A DNA stretch of 64,000 nt from Janthinobacterium sp. TB1-E2 (GTDB lineage: Bacteria; Pseudomonadota; Gammaproteobacteria; Burkholderiales; Burkholderiaceae_D): the NCBI RefSeq assembly GCF_036885605.1, contig NZ_CP142523.1, positions 4,216,001 through 4,280,000 on the forward strand, in the 5' to 3' direction. How positions within the stretch are numbered: the stretch's first letter is position 1; each line of letters opens with the position of its first letter. Shown here in pieces: positions 1 through 8,802 of the stretch. The notes under the pieces were generated by a model. That model was not told the DNA's origin and did not search any database. It was given only the letters and a program-made list of their open reading frames with translations. The translations under genes and the position numbers were made by a program.

Positions 1-560
1 GCCACCTGTTCTTCCGGCGGCAGGGATGCCACGGTGGCCGCCGCATTGATGGAGATCGTGCCCGAACGGACGGCTTCCACCAGTTCCGGCGACGCCGCTT
101 TCTGGATCTTCTCGATCTGGCTGATCTGGTTGCTGCTCAACCGCGCCGCCTTGGCCACCTCTTCGCGCGTGCTCATGGGGGGCTTGGGCGCGTTTTCGCC
201 GTCGGGCGCATCCTGGGCGCTGACGGGTGCCGGGCTGCGCGCGGCGACGATTTCCTTCTTGCGCAGGGCCAGCACGCCGCGCTGGAAGTCCGACACGCTG
301 CGGCGCGCCAGGTGATTGTCGATCATCCACAGCATGACGTCGTCGAGCGAGCTAAAGCTGGTGTTCTGGATAGTCTTGAATTCGATGCCGTGCTGGCGGC
401 AGATGGCGTAGCGGTTATGCCCGTCGATCAGCACGTCGTTCCACAGCACCAGCGCATCGCGGCAGCCTTCGGCCAGCAGGCTGCGCTCGAGCGCCGCGTA
501 CTCGCTGGCGGTGAGCGGGTCGATATACGACTGCAGCACCTGATTGATAGTGATATTCAT
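1..560 (-). CDS. ParB-like N-terminal domain protein (partial, runs off left edge)
   Basis: Reading the minus strand from the ATG at 558-560 gives an uninterrupted frame of 186 codons to the window edge, so the C-terminus is missing. A Shine-Dalgarno-like GAGGACAACC sits just upstream. The protein starts MNITINQVLQSYIDPLTASE and contains LVLWNDVLIDGHNRYAIC around residues 39-56, the pattern of the ParB/Srx-type nuclease-like fold (the GHNRY stretch corresponds to the conserved GxxR box). A later segment, near residues 135-185, looks like a helix-turn-helix (SSNQISQIEKIQKAA). Known relatives are annotated as ParB-like or plasmid replication/partition-related proteins of unknown role; a link to DNA binding is inference. 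It is transcribed away from the DUF2939 genes. Confidence 0.75.
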   Translation of the reverse strand, partial: MNITINQVLQSYIDPLTASEYAALERSLLAEGCRDALVLWNDVLIDGHNRYAICRQHGIEFKTIQNTSFSSLDDVMLWMIDNHLARRSVSDFQRGVLALRKKEIVAARSPAPVSAQDAPDGENAPKPPMSTREEVAKAARLSSNQISQIEKIQKAASPELVEAVRSGTISINAAATVASLPPEEQV

Positions 561-672
561 GGTTGTCCTCAATATTGCGGCGCGATGGTCCGCGCCGGCA
601 CGAATGCTACACCATCCGACATGCCTGGCCGGGTAAAATCACGGCGGCACAGCTCATACAAAAACACGGACC

Positions 673-1119
673 ATGAAAAGAAAGTACGCCACCGCGATCA
701 TTTTTGGCGTTGCCGCCATCGGCTTCACCTGGGTCAGCCCCTACATCGCCATGTACCGCATCAGCATCGCGGCAAAATCCGTGCGCCTGGAAACCCTGGC
801 GCAGCAGGCCGACCTGCCCGCCGTGCGGGCCAGCGTGGCGCGCCAGCTGCGGGCGGCCGGCGAAACGGCCAATGAAGACGATTTCAAGGAAATGCTCGAC
901 ACCATCGTCTCGCCGCCCGGCATCACGGTGCTGATCCTGCACGGCAAGCAGGGGGCGGACGGCAAGCGCCACGACTTCGGCATGGCATACCGCTCGTGGA
1001 ATGAAGTGGTGCTGCGGCGCAGCGGCGCCGGCTCTGCGGCCAGCCAGTTCCTGCTGCGCCGCCATGGCATCTGGGACTGGAAACTGGCGGACATTACCTT
1101 GCCGCCGGAATTACTCTGA
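673..1119 (+). CDS. DUF2939 family exported/membrane-anchored protein (paralogue 1)
   Basis: 148 residues. The N-terminus MKRKYATAIIFGVAAIGF is a short basic stretch followed by a hydrophobic segment, so a signal anchor or uncleaved signal peptide is likely. The body has the DUF2939 pattern: SPYIAMYRI, then LAQQADLPAVRASVARQL, then a C-terminal RSWNEVVL and GIWDWKLADITLP. The function of the family is unknown. It lies 115 bp upstream of a second gene of the same family, a clear tandem duplication. No strong ribosome binding site is visible, but the ATG at 673 is the only start that keeps the signal segment. Confidence 0.75.
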   Translation: MKRKYATAIIFGVAAIGFTWVSPYIAMYRISIAAKSVRLETLAQQADLPAVRASVARQLRAAGETANEDDFKEMLDTIVSPPGITVLILHGKQGADGKRHDFGMAYRSWNEVVLRRSGAGSAASQFLLRRHGIWDWKLADITLPPELL

Positions 1120-1234
1120 CGAAACTTGATCTAAAACAACACTTACCTAAACCGCCATATTGATTTTGGGAAATATTATGTAGAATGCCAACACTTCAGG
1201 CGCACCGGGTCGCCAGGGATCCGAGAGATCGCAG

Positions 1235-1747
1235 ATGAAAAGAATGATGCTTCTCGCTGTAGCGGTACTGGTCGCGCTGGCCGGCGTCTTCTATGGCAGC
1301 CCGTATTTCACCATGGACAAGATCCGCGCGGCCACCATGGACGAGGATAGCCAGGCTCTGGCTGCACAGATCGACCTGCCACAGCTGCGCGGCAGTCTCG
1401 GGCAGCAACTGCATGCCCTGTTCTCGGCGCCGGAAGTGGCCGACGACATCAGACCCGACGTGATCGATCCCTTGCTCGACACCATGCTGATGCCCGAAGG
1501 CATCGTCGCCTTGATGAAGCTCAATGACCGCTACGAAAAACCACTCGCCAAGGTCAGCGACATCAGCGGCCGCAAGCGCAACACCAAGCCCGACTACAAA
1601 CTGCGCTACACCTCCTGGAACAGCGTCGTGGTGCAGCGCGCCCACAGCAAAAGCCATATCGGCGAATTGACCCTGACGCGCGATGGCCTGTGGAGCTGGA
1701 AACTCACGTCGGTGGCGCTGCCCAAGAATCTGCTGGCCGACGCTTAA
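1235..1747 (+). CDS. DUF2939 family exported/membrane-anchored protein (paralogue 2)
   Basis: 170 residues, same architecture as the preceding gene: hydrophobic N-terminus MKRMMLLAVAVLVALAGVFY, SPYFTMDKIRAA, a DLPQLRGSLGQQL segment and the C-terminal GLWSWKLTSVALP that matches GIWDWKLADITLP of paralogue 1. It is about 22 residues longer, mostly in the middle (KVSDISGRKRNTKPDYKL). GAGAG precedes the ATG. Function unknown; probably a periplasmic or inner-membrane-anchored protein. The two copies are diverged at roughly the level of an old tandem duplication rather than a recent one. Confidence 0.75.
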   Translation: MKRMMLLAVAVLVALAGVFYGSPYFTMDKIRAATMDEDSQALAAQIDLPQLRGSLGQQLHALFSAPEVADDIRPDVIDPLLDTMLMPEGIVALMKLNDRYEKPLAKVSDISGRKRNTKPDYKLRYTSWNSVVVQRAHSKSHIGELTLTRDGLWSWKLTSVALPKNLLADA

Positions 1748-1798
1748 AACGGCCGCGCACTGCTATCATCTGCCCAACCACATTTCTTTGGAGGCAGC

Positions 1799-2011
1799 AT
1801 GTCAGACCTGGTACAACACGCCCTGACCCACGCAGGCAAACCGGCCACCACGCCCTGGGTGGTGACCTTGATCAACGGTGAAAAACTCACCGGCCCCATT
1901 TCCCCGCTCAGCGACGGCTGCTACGCCATCGGCCTGGGACAAATCAAGTATTTTTCCAGCGACAAGGTCGCCTGCCTGAATGTATCGGGCGCCGGCGCGT
2001 TTCCCATCTGA
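1799..2011 (+). CDS. small hypothetical protein
   Basis: 70 residues, MSDLVQHALTHAGKPATTPW at the N-terminus; no transmembrane segment or recognised domain. The ATG is preceded by TTTGGAGGCAGC, a strong Shine-Dalgarno site, which supports translation. Its stop overlaps the start of the next gene as TGATG at 2009-2013, so the two are probably translationally coupled. The central stretch (LINGEKLTGPISPLSDGCYAIGL) looks like a small beta-rich fold, perhaps Sm-like, but that is only an impression. Confidence 0.65.
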   Translation: MSDLVQHALTHAGKPATTPWVVTLINGEKLTGPISPLSDGCYAIGLGQIKYFSSDKVACLNVSGAGAFPI

Positions 2012-2400
2012 TGACGGGGCCGGAGGGGCCGGACGCCGCGGATCTGGCGGCGCAGCTGCAGGCGCTGGAAGCGGCGCTGCAAAGCCAGGCCGTGCGCGCC
2101 GACAGCGCCAGGCTGGCGGCATTGCTGGCCGACGAGTTCATCGAATTCGGCAGCTCGGGCACGCTATGGACGCGCGCGGCGACCCTGGCGGACTTGCCGG
2201 CGGAAGACTTTTGCCCGCGCAGCATCAGCGATTTCCAGGCCCGCTTGCTGGCCGACGACGTTGCCTTCGTTACCTACCGTTCGCAGCGCCACGCCAATGG
2301 CGCCCTGCCCGCCAGCGCCAGCTTGCGCAGTTCGCTGTGGAAGTGGCGCGATGGCCGCTGGCAGATGACATTTCACCAAGGTACGCCGATACCTGTCTGA
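2011..2400 (+). CDS. DUF4440 / NTF2-like protein
   Basis: 129 residues. LEAALQSQAVRADSARLAALLADEFIEFGSSGTLWTR is the typical start of DUF4440 proteins (NTF2-like cone fold), and the C-terminal SSLWKWRDGRWQMTFHQGTP matches the family's closing WxxxxGxWxxxxHQ motif. Members are small-molecule binding or stress-associated proteins with mostly unknown substrates. The start overlaps the stop of the upstream 70-residue gene (TGATG), indicating a two-gene operon. The AT-rich 266 bp after it (2401-2666) has no gene and precedes the chemoreceptor; it probably carries that gene's promoter, although I cannot identify clear boxes. Confidence 0.7.
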   Translation: MTGPEGPDAADLAAQLQALEAALQSQAVRADSARLAALLADEFIEFGSSGTLWTRAATLADLPAEDFCPRSISDFQARLLADDVAFVTYRSQRHANGALPASASLRSSLWKWRDGRWQMTFHQGTPIPV

Positions 2401-2666
2401 ACAAGTATCCGATGTCGAAAAGTTGTTTTTTGACACGCAAAATGTCATTGATTTACTGAATTTTTTGTGCAACAATGAATTTAATAAATAAAACAAATAA
2501 ATTATTGAAATCGGTTTTTTGAATTAATTCGATCCTCACACCACGAATCCGTGTCCTGGATAGAAAAGCACTGCGCAGGGAACGACCCGCTGCCAGGCAA
2601 GCGCCTGCCACTGGTCCCACGCAAGCCCCCTTTCTAATCGTCACCACGTATTTTGGGAGAGACATC

Positions 2667-4391
2667 ATGGATAAATTCACCGTACGCACCCAGCTCACTC
2701 TGGCTTTCGGCCTGCTGGTCTTTTTCCTCATCGGCATCTCGATCCTGTCCGTGCGGAGTTTCTCCACCTTCAACGCCGGCTTTGACCAGTATGTCAACGG
2801 CATCACGGCCCGCGCCAATACGGCGCACCGCGTGCGTGACGCGATCGACATGCGCGCCGTGGCGGCCAGGAACCTGGTGCTCGTCACCAAGCCGGAAGAC
2901 CTGGAAATCGAACGCAAGCAGGTCTTGCAGGCGCATGCCGATGTCGTCAAGAACATGCAGCTGCTGCTGCAACTGGCACAGCGGCCGGAAGTATCGGACG
3001 AGGTGCGCGCCATCATCAGCAAGATCGACAGCATCGAAAAACGCTATGCTCCCGTGGCGCTGGGCATCGTCGACCTGGCGCTGCAAAAGAAAACCGAACA
3101 AGCCATCGTCAAGATGAACGAGGAATGCCGTCCCCTGCTGGCCGCCCTCGTCGCCGCCAGCGATGAATATTTCGCCCTGACGGACAGGCACTCCGCCGTC
3201 ATCCTGCAGGAAGACAAGGAGCACTACATTCTCAACAGGAATATCCTCATCGGCGCCAGCTTGCTGTCCATCGTGCTGGCGGGCCTGGCTGGCTGGCTCA
3301 TCACGCGTAGCTTGCTCAAGGCGCTGGGCGCAGAACCGAAACAGCTGTGCGACGCCGTCAGCCTGCTTGCCGCTGGCGATCTGACAGGCAAACTCAGTGT
3401 TGCACCGACCGATAGCGTCAGCGTGCTGTCGGCGCTACAGCGCATGCAGGAGTCGCTGACCACGGTCGTATCCTCCGTGCGCCAGGATTCCGACACGGTC
3501 TCATTGGCCGCCGAGGAAATCTCCACCGGCAATGGCGACCTGTCGCTGCGCACGGAACAGCAAGCCAGTTCACTGGAAGAAACCGCTTCCTCGATGGAAG
3601 AACTCACGAGCACCGTACGCAAGAATGCGGAAAATGCCCGCGAAGCCAATGTGCTGGCCACGACCGCATCGGACGTCGCCAGCAAGGGTGGCGCCGTGGT
3701 GGGCCAAGTGATGGGCACCATGGACCTGATCAGCGAGTCGTCGCGCAAGATTGTCGACATCATCAGCGTCATCGACGGCATCGCCTTCCAGACCAATATC
3801 CTGGCCCTGAATGCGGCAGTGGAAGCGGCGCGTGCCGGCGAACAGGGCCGCGGCTTCGCCGTCGTGGCCACTGAGGTGCGCGGCCTGGCGCAGCGCAGCG
3901 CCAGCGCGGCCAAGGAAATCAAGGCGCTGATCGATGATTCCGTGAGCCGCGTCGATGCGGGCTCCAGGCTGGCAGCGCAAGCGGGCACGACGATGTCCGA
4001 GGTGGTCGCCAGCGTCGCCCGCGTCAGCAACATCATCGCGGAAATCACGGTGGCCAGCCAGGAACAGTCCACCGGCATCGAGCAGATCAACCAGGCTGTC
4101 GCCCAGATGGATAACGTCACGCAGCAAAACGCGGCCCTGGTGGAAGAGGCGGCGGCGGCGGCCGAATCGCTGCGCGACCAGGCCAGCCATCTGGTACAAA
4201 CCGTGAGCATCTTCAAGACGCACGACAGCCATGTGGCGGCACCCGCGCCAGCACCTGCGCGCGCCAGCCGCAAGCCGCTGCGCCTGGTACCGGCGCCTGC
4301 CAGCAGCCCCGTCAAGCGCCAGGCCGCACCGGCAAAACACCGTTCCGTACAAGCGGAAGCCGTGACGGCCGGCGACTGGGAAGAGTTTTAA
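2667..4391 (+). CDS. methyl-accepting chemotaxis protein
   Basis: 574 residues, a classical transmembrane chemoreceptor. TM1 is near residues 10-32 ([18 protein letters not shown]), followed by a helical periplasmic sensor domain of about 160 residues resembling the four-helix TarH family, TM2 near 194-214, and a HAMP linker. The MCP signalling domain has its hairpin tip near residues 364-400 ([20 protein letters not shown]). The last residues, GDWEEF, resemble the NWETF pentapeptide used by enterobacterial receptors to tether CheR/CheB, after a Pro/Ala-rich flexible linker. GGGAGAGACATC is a strong ribosome binding site. The ligand cannot be told from sequence. No che genes lie nearby, so it is an orphan receptor. 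Confidence 0.93.
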   Translation: MDKFTVRTQLTLAFGLLVFFLIGISILSVRSFSTFNAGFDQYVNGITARANTAHRVRDAIDMRAVAARNLVLVTKPEDLEIERKQVLQAHADVVKNMQLLLQLAQRPEVSDEVRAIISKIDSIEKRYAPVALGIVDLALQKKTEQAIVKMNEECRPLLAALVAASDEYFALTDRHSAVILQEDKEHYILNRNILIGASLLSIVLAGLAGWLITRSLLKALGAEPKQLCDAVSLLAAGDLTGKLSVAPTDSVSVLSALQRMQESLTTVVSSVRQDSDTVSLAAEEISTGNGDLSLRTEQQASSLEETASSMEELTSTVRKNAENAREANVLATTASDVASKGGAVVGQVMGTMDLISESSRKIVDIISVIDGIAFQTNILALNAAVEAARAGEQGRGFAVVATEVRGLAQRSASAAKEIKALIDDSVSRVDAGSRLAAQAGTTMSEVVASVARVSNIIAEITVASQEQSTGIEQINQAVAQMDNVTQQNAALVEEAAAAAESLRDQASHLVQTVSIFKTHDSHVAAPAPAPARASRKPLRLVPAPASSPVKRQAAPAKHRSVQAEAVTAGDWEEF

Positions 4392-4402
4392 TTGACCAGA
4401 CC

Positions 4403-4424
4403 GGGCATGCGGCCACGCATGCCC
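4403..4424 (+). terminator. hairpin after the chemoreceptor gene
   Basis: GGGCATGCG and CGCATGCCC form a perfect 9-bp stem with a GCCA loop, 12 bp after the chemoreceptor stop codon. There is no T-run, so it may act as an mRNA-stabilising or weak or factor-assisted terminator rather than a canonical intrinsic one. Confidence 0.4.
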
Positions 4425-4826
4425 CACGTCACACGCACAGGGAGATAGTCGCAGGCGGCGCCTCCCTGTCGCGCAGCAACAACAAGCCCCGTTCCAAAAA
4501 AATCCGCGGCAGCTGTTGTATTTCCCGTGCCCGGGCACGGTCAGCGCCGCAAAAACCATCGCTCTGTTTGCGCTCCCGCAGGAAACCCCATCACCATGCC
4601 AGGCCGCTGTTGCGCTCGCACAAGCCTGCCGGCACTCCACTATGCACCCACCAGATATTGACGACAAATACGATTTTATTCGTGTATTCAGTCGAAACAG
4701 ATATGAATAGCCGCCGCTGGAAAATGGCATGAATACCAAAACTTTCCGTGCTAGCATGATTTTTCGTTCAGCTGGCCAGCGCCAGCTTGCATGCCCCCAA
4801 CAACCTCGACCGACAGGAGCCGTTTC
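4425..4826. other. intergenic region between chemoreceptor and TonB receptor
   Basis: About 400 bp with no convincing gene. It contains a perfect 16-bp palindrome, CCGTGCCCGGGCACGG, at 4525-4540. A TTGACG hexamer at 4659-4664 is a plausible -35 element for the downstream receptor gene, with only a weak -10 some 17-19 bp later. No Fur-box-like sequence is apparent. Confidence 0.35.
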
Positions 4827-7115
4827 ATGATGACACCGCATGCCAGCACAGTACGCCACACCCTGATTGCCCTGGCAATCGCTGCCGCCTTCCCCTTGCA
4901 GGCGATGGCACAGGACAACATCCCGGCGCCGGCCGCCGACGCCCCTGCCGCTCCGGCGGCACAGGCCGGTCCTGGCCAGCTGGAAACGGTGATCGTGACG
5001 GCACAGCGGCGCGCGGAAAATATCAAGGATGTACCCATGTCCATCGCCACCCTGAAGGGCGACAAGCTCGACACCCTGACGGCCGGCGGCGCCGACATCC
5101 GCTTCCTCAACAGCCGCTCGCCCAGCGTGTCCGTCGAATCGGATTACGGCCGCACCTTCCCCCGCTTCTACATTCGCGGCCTGGGCAATACCGACTTCGA
5201 CCTGAACGCCTCGCAACCGGTGGGCCTGGTGATGGATGACGTGGTACAGGAAAACGCCATGCTCAAGGGTTTTCCCGTGTTTGACGTCGACCAGGTCGAG
5301 GTGCTGCGCGGCCCGCAAGGCACGCTGTTCGGCCGCAACTCGCCGGCCGGCGTGATCAAGTTCGATTCCGCCAAGCCCGTCTTCAAGACGGAAGGCTACC
5401 TGAGCGGCGGCTTCGGCAAGGATGGCATGAAGAACCTGGAAGGCGCCTTCAACGTGCCCGTCAGCGACACCGTCGCCCTGCGCTTTTCCGGCCAGACGCA
5501 ACGCCGCGACGAGCGCGTGCACAACCCGCGCCCCACCGGCACGCGCGACTTCGAAGGCTATGAAGACAGCGCCGCCCGTCTGCAGGTGCTGGTCAAGCCC
5601 ACGCGCGACTTCAGCGCCCTGTTCAACGTGCATGCGCGCAACCTCGATGGCACGGCCACTTTGTTCCGCGCGAATATCCTGAAACAGGGCACCAATGACC
5701 TGGTCGACGGCTTTGATTACGATAACTACCCGACCGACGGCATCAACCGCCAGCACCTGAAAACCAAGGGCGGCAGCATGCGCCTGAAATGGGACTTGCC
5801 GGGCGTCACCCTGCATTCGATCACCGGCTACGAAAAACTCGATTTCTTCAGCCGCGCCGACGTCGACGGCGGCTATGGCGCCGTGTACGCGCCGCCGATG
5901 GGCCCCGGCTTCATCCCCTTCGTCGTGGAAACGGCCGACGTCATCCCCAACCACAAGCAGATTTCGCAGGAATTCCGCGCCGAGTCGTCTGCCCGCGGCC
6001 CGCTGCAATGGATAGGCGGCCTGTTCTATTTCAAGGAAGATATCCAGATCGACAGCATCGGCTTCAACAGCCTGGCGCCCGGCAATCCGCAAAGCCCGAA
6101 CTACGCGACGCAAAACCAGAGCTCGAAGTCGTACGCGGCCTTCGGCTCGCTCAACTACACGGTCTCGGACGCCCTGAAACTGCGCGCCGGCCTGCGCTAC
6201 ACGACCGACAAGAAGGATTTCTCGGCCAAGCGCGTGGAAGCGACCACGGCCGGCCCCTTCAACCTCAACGACACGTCGCACAACGTCAGCTGGGACTTGA
6301 GCGGCACCTATGTGCTCACGCCGGAAACGAATGCCTACGCGCGCATCGCCACCGGCTACCGCGCGCCGTCGATGCAGGGACGCCTGAACGGCCTGGCCGA
6401 CCGCCCTTCGTTTGCGGGCGCCGAGAAAGCCTTGTCCGTCGAGGCGGGCATCAAGCAGGATCTGTTCGACAAACGCGCACGCCTGAGCCTGGCCGTGTTC
6501 CAGTACCGCGTCAAGGACAAGCAACTGACGGCCGGCAGCGGCGCTGTCAACATGAACCAGCTGATCAACGCCGACAAGGCCACGGGCCGTGGCGTGGAAC
6601 TCGATTTCCAGGCTAACCTCAGCGATTCGCTCAGCATGACCCTGGGCGGCAGCTACAACCACACGGAAATCCAGGACAAGAAGCTGTTCGTGCAAAGCTG
6701 CGGCAATGCGCAAAACAACCCGGCCAGCGGCTGCACCGTCACCGACCCGCTGGGCCCGTTCAAGGGTACGGCCTACATCGACGGCAACCCGCTGCCCCGC
6801 GCGCCGGAATGGCAGACCAACTTCACCCTGAAGTACAGCATTCCCCTCGCCAATGGCGAGTTCTACGCCTACACGGACTGGGCCTACCGCACCAGCTACA
6901 ACTTCTTCCTGTATGAAGCGAAGGAATACAAGGCCAAGGAACTGCTCGAAGGCGGCTTGCGCGTCGGCTACAAATGGGACAAATACGAGCTCTCCGCATA
7001 CGGCCGCAACATCACCAACCAGGTCCAGTCGCTGGGAGCGATCGATTTCGACAACCTGACGGGCATCGTCAACGAACCGCGCACGTATGGGGTGCAGTTC
7101 AAGGCGACGTTCTGA
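4827..7115 (+). CDS. TonB-dependent outer-membrane receptor
   Basis: 762 residues. The ATG at 4827 is chosen over one 12 codons earlier because GACAGGAG lies 8 bp upstream and the signal peptide then starts correctly (hydrophobic LIALAIAAAFPLQAMA, cleavage after AMA near residue 27). A TonB-box-like LETVIVTAQRR follows at about residues 43-54. The plug domain (VPMSIATLKGDKL, FYIRGLG, VEVLRGPQGTLFGRNSPAGV) covers residues 55-180, then a 22-strand barrel ends in the usual C-terminal aromatic (FKATF). Sequence style is that of iron-complex/CirA-like receptors common in environmental bacteria. The substrate is not identifiable: no transporter, regulator or enzyme gene is adjacent. It is a single-gene unit. 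Confidence 0.9.
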   Translation: MMTPHASTVRHTLIALAIAAAFPLQAMAQDNIPAPAADAPAAPAAQAGPGQLETVIVTAQRRAENIKDVPMSIATLKGDKLDTLTAGGADIRFLNSRSPSVSVESDYGRTFPRFYIRGLGNTDFDLNASQPVGLVMDDVVQENAMLKGFPVFDVDQVEVLRGPQGTLFGRNSPAGVIKFDSAKPVFKTEGYLSGGFGKDGMKNLEGAFNVPVSDTVALRFSGQTQRRDERVHNPRPTGTRDFEGYEDSAARLQVLVKPTRDFSALFNVHARNLDGTATLFRANILKQGTNDLVDGFDYDNYPTDGINRQHLKTKGGSMRLKWDLPGVTLHSITGYEKLDFFSRADVDGGYGAVYAPPMGPGFIPFVVETADVIPNHKQISQEFRAESSARGPLQWIGGLFYFKEDIQIDSIGFNSLAPGNPQSPNYATQNQSSKSYAAFGSLNYTVSDALKLRAGLRYTTDKKDFSAKRVEATTAGPFNLNDTSHNVSWDLSGTYVLTPETNAYARIATGYRAPSMQGRLNGLADRPSFAGAEKALSVEAGIKQDLFDKRARLSLAVFQYRVKDKQLTAGSGAVNMNQLINADKATGRGVELDFQANLSDSLSMTLGGSYNHTEIQDKKLFVQSCGNAQNNPASGCTVTDPLGPFKGTAYIDGNPLPRAPEWQTNFTLKYSIPLANGEFYAYTDWAYRTSYNFFLYEAKEYKAKELLEGGLRVGYKWDKYELSAYGRNITNQVQSLGAIDFDNLTGIVNEPRTYGVQFKATF

Positions 7116-7197
7116 CGGCGGGTAGATAAACCGGACAGCGTGGCTCAGGCACAAGATGGCGTGATGCACATCACCTGTGCTAGAATCTCGCCGCGCT

Positions 7198-7284
7198 GCC
7201 CGGATGGTGAAACTGGTAGACACTGGAGACTTAAAATCTCCCGCCTGTAAGGGCGTGCCGGTTCGATTCCGGCTCCGGGCACCA
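7198..7284 (+). tRNA. tRNA-Leu (anticodon UAA)
   Basis: Cloverleaf read directly: acceptor GCCCGGA pairs with TCCGGGC, followed by discriminator A and encoded CCA. The anticodon stem GGAGA/TCTCC encloses the loop CTTAAAA with anticodon TAA at 7232-7234. A long variable arm (class II) and the T arm GCCGGTTCGATTCCGGC are present. It reads UUA (and by wobble UUG) codons, rare in this GC-rich genome. It is followed by a strong terminator and by gene-poor DNA. Confidence 0.97.
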
Positions 7285-7313
7285 GCGCACAGAATTTGGA
7301 AACGTCAGAAAAG

Positions 7314-7346
7314 CCATTAACTCCCAAGGGGTTAGTGGTTTTTTTT
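7314..7346 (+). terminator. intrinsic terminator of tRNA-Leu
   Basis: An 11-bp stem (7314-7324 with 7328-7338, two G-T wobbles), a 3-nt loop CAA and an immediate run of eight T residues (7339-7346). This is a canonical factor-independent terminator for the tRNA transcript. Confidence 0.9.
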
Positions 7347-8234
7347 CGCCCTGGCATTTCTCTTAATCGAGAGTAAACCCGGCAAAAGCCAGCGGCTAAC
7401 AATTCTTATCAAAATCGCCTCGATCGGAAGGAAGTTGTGGTCCAGAAGCGCAACTCTACGAAGTACGGGGCCGCCGGAGCAGCAAGCATCTCAGGCCATA
7501 AATTACGACGCGCAGGCGGTTTTGACAAGCGTTCTATGCGAGATAGGATTCATTATCAACCATGCAAGTTATGAATTATTGAAATTTAAACTATATGCGC
7601 ATGCTAAATTGATTCGATCTTCTTGAGGCAAAGAGCGCAATCGAGATGACGCACTCCGCTTCTTTGGAGAAAATCAAAGGAATTTGCAATATTAAGTTTT
7701 CAACAGAACATATTGCGCCAAATTATCCATGGCCTTGCTGCGGAAATGAATGCTCGAATTGGTCGGGATAGACGATAAATCAGTACCACTTATTAACCGA
7801 CGCAAGACCTTGCCAAACGCGGCAAACCGGTCCGCAAGTGTGGAGGAAATGAAGGATCAGGTCATTTTTCATCTACTGCCGGCGCTTCGCAGTGGTCAAG
7901 TGGCATGAGGCGCCATGATGGTTTCCATGCTAAAGAGCTGCTTTACATCAACATTGTGGATTGCCGCAAGAATAGACTCCAATGCAGAACGCAGTAATTA
8001 TATGCATGGCGAGCCGGTGCTTCTATTTCGGTTGATTGCACATCCCAACAAACGTCATTCTCATTACCATATGTCAGGCATTTTTCCTGCGGGTCTACCC
8101 ACTCATCTTCCTGGATGAAATTTAGAGATTTCATTCAGTTTTCTTAAGGAAGCATTGATTATTTCACCGGTCGCCATTCCCTACGACGCATTGATCTGAG
8201 ACAATATCGATATCACAATAGGCCGCCATTGATC
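7347..8234. other. gene-poor, AT-richer region downstream of tRNA-Leu
   Basis: Nearly 0.9 kb with lower GC than the rest of the window and no open frame that looks protein-like. Frames of 60-90 codons exist on both strands, but none has a credible start site, domain or codon pattern. Together with the IS remnant at 8235 it looks like decayed accessory DNA next to a tRNA gene, a common integration spot. I see no integrase gene and no obvious repeat of the tRNA 3' end in the window. Confidence 0.4.
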
Positions 8235-8345
8235 ATGCAAAAAAGCTTTTCCGACCTTGAATACGCCGCCCAAAAAAAACTGCCCCGGCGAATGACTCGC
8301 CGTTCGACCATTTGGCACGTCAACCTCGCCAGGAAAGGGAATTGA
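8235..8345 (+). pseudogene. N-terminal remnant of an IS5-type transposase
   Basis: The ATG at 8235 opens a 36-codon frame starting MQKSFSDLEYAAQKKLPRR, which closely resembles the N-terminus of many IS5-family transposases of Burkholderiales (pattern MQxSFSxLEYAAKKKxTRR). After about 20 residues the similarity stops and a TGA follows at 8343-8345; no downstream DDE domain is present in any frame. It is therefore a broken fragment. The identification rests on recalled family sequences over a short stretch, so it is moderate in strength. Confidence 0.5.
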
Positions 8346-8484
8346 TCAGCATTTCCCTGGCTAACGGTATTGCGGTGCAAAGCAAATACCCATGAACAAA
8401 CTTGCGACAGTGGCCAAGACTGGGTAATCACACGATGCACCCAGGCAGGTCGTTGCGTTTGCAATCAACTTTTTGCGTACTCAA

Positions 8485-8676
8485 ATGAAAAAAACTTTTG
8501 CAACCTTGTGCCTTTCGCGTGACCGCTTCCAGCGCGTATTGCCATTGTCACTGCTATGCGCACTCGCAGCCTGTGGCGGCGGAGGCGGAACTTCGGCGTC
8601 GACCCCAGCTCCGATCCTGGTTCCGGGCACGACTCCGTCAACATGCGAGAAATCGCAGTGCGCCCCCTCTCCCTGA
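8485..8676 (+). CDS. short lipoprotein, possibly a truncated gene
   Basis: 63 residues from the ATG at 8485. It has a textbook lipoprotein signal: basic start MKKTF, hydrophobic LPLSLLCA and lipobox LAAC at about residues 32-35, then a Gly/Ser/Pro-rich tether (GGGGGTSASTPAP). Only about 30 residues follow the lipidated cysteine before the stop, so either this is a very small lipoprotein or the N-terminal stub of a larger surface lipoprotein that lost its body. It lies between the transposase remnant and the phospholipase gene, in the same direction. No function can be assigned. Confidence 0.5.
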   Translation: MKKTFATLCLSRDRFQRVLPLSLLCALAACGGGGGTSASTPAPILVPGTTPSTCEKSQCAPSP

Positions 8677-8802
8677 CGCCATGAACGCGAATCGTCCGAT
8701 TGGCATCCAGGATAGACGTGCCAGCCCGCGTCAGCTTCGCCAAGCAACCTTTGCCACCTGATCATCTATCCACCAAACATCGCGCCCTGCAGCCACTCCA
8801 CC

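Noticed and set aside
34..315. 93-codon plus-strand frame at the left edge
   Set aside because: It is antisense to the ParB-like gene, whose minus-strand frame is open to the edge and has family motifs.
4516..4710. 64-codon frame between chemoreceptor and TonB receptor
   Set aside because: It begins on a palindrome, lacks a ribosome binding site and has no protein-like character.
3570..7223. Very long minus-strand open frame (about 1200 codons)
   Set aside because: It is the antisense shadow of the chemoreceptor and TonB receptor genes, has no recognisable domain, and crosses the intergenic region and part of the tRNA.
7145..7402. Minus-strand frame with a GAGIEPARP-type peptide
   Set aside because: It is the antisense of the tRNA-Leu gene, a well-known false prediction.
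7435..8134. Short frames in the gene-poor region behind tRNA-Leu
   Set aside because: None has a credible start, domain or codon pattern; most likely decayed DNA.
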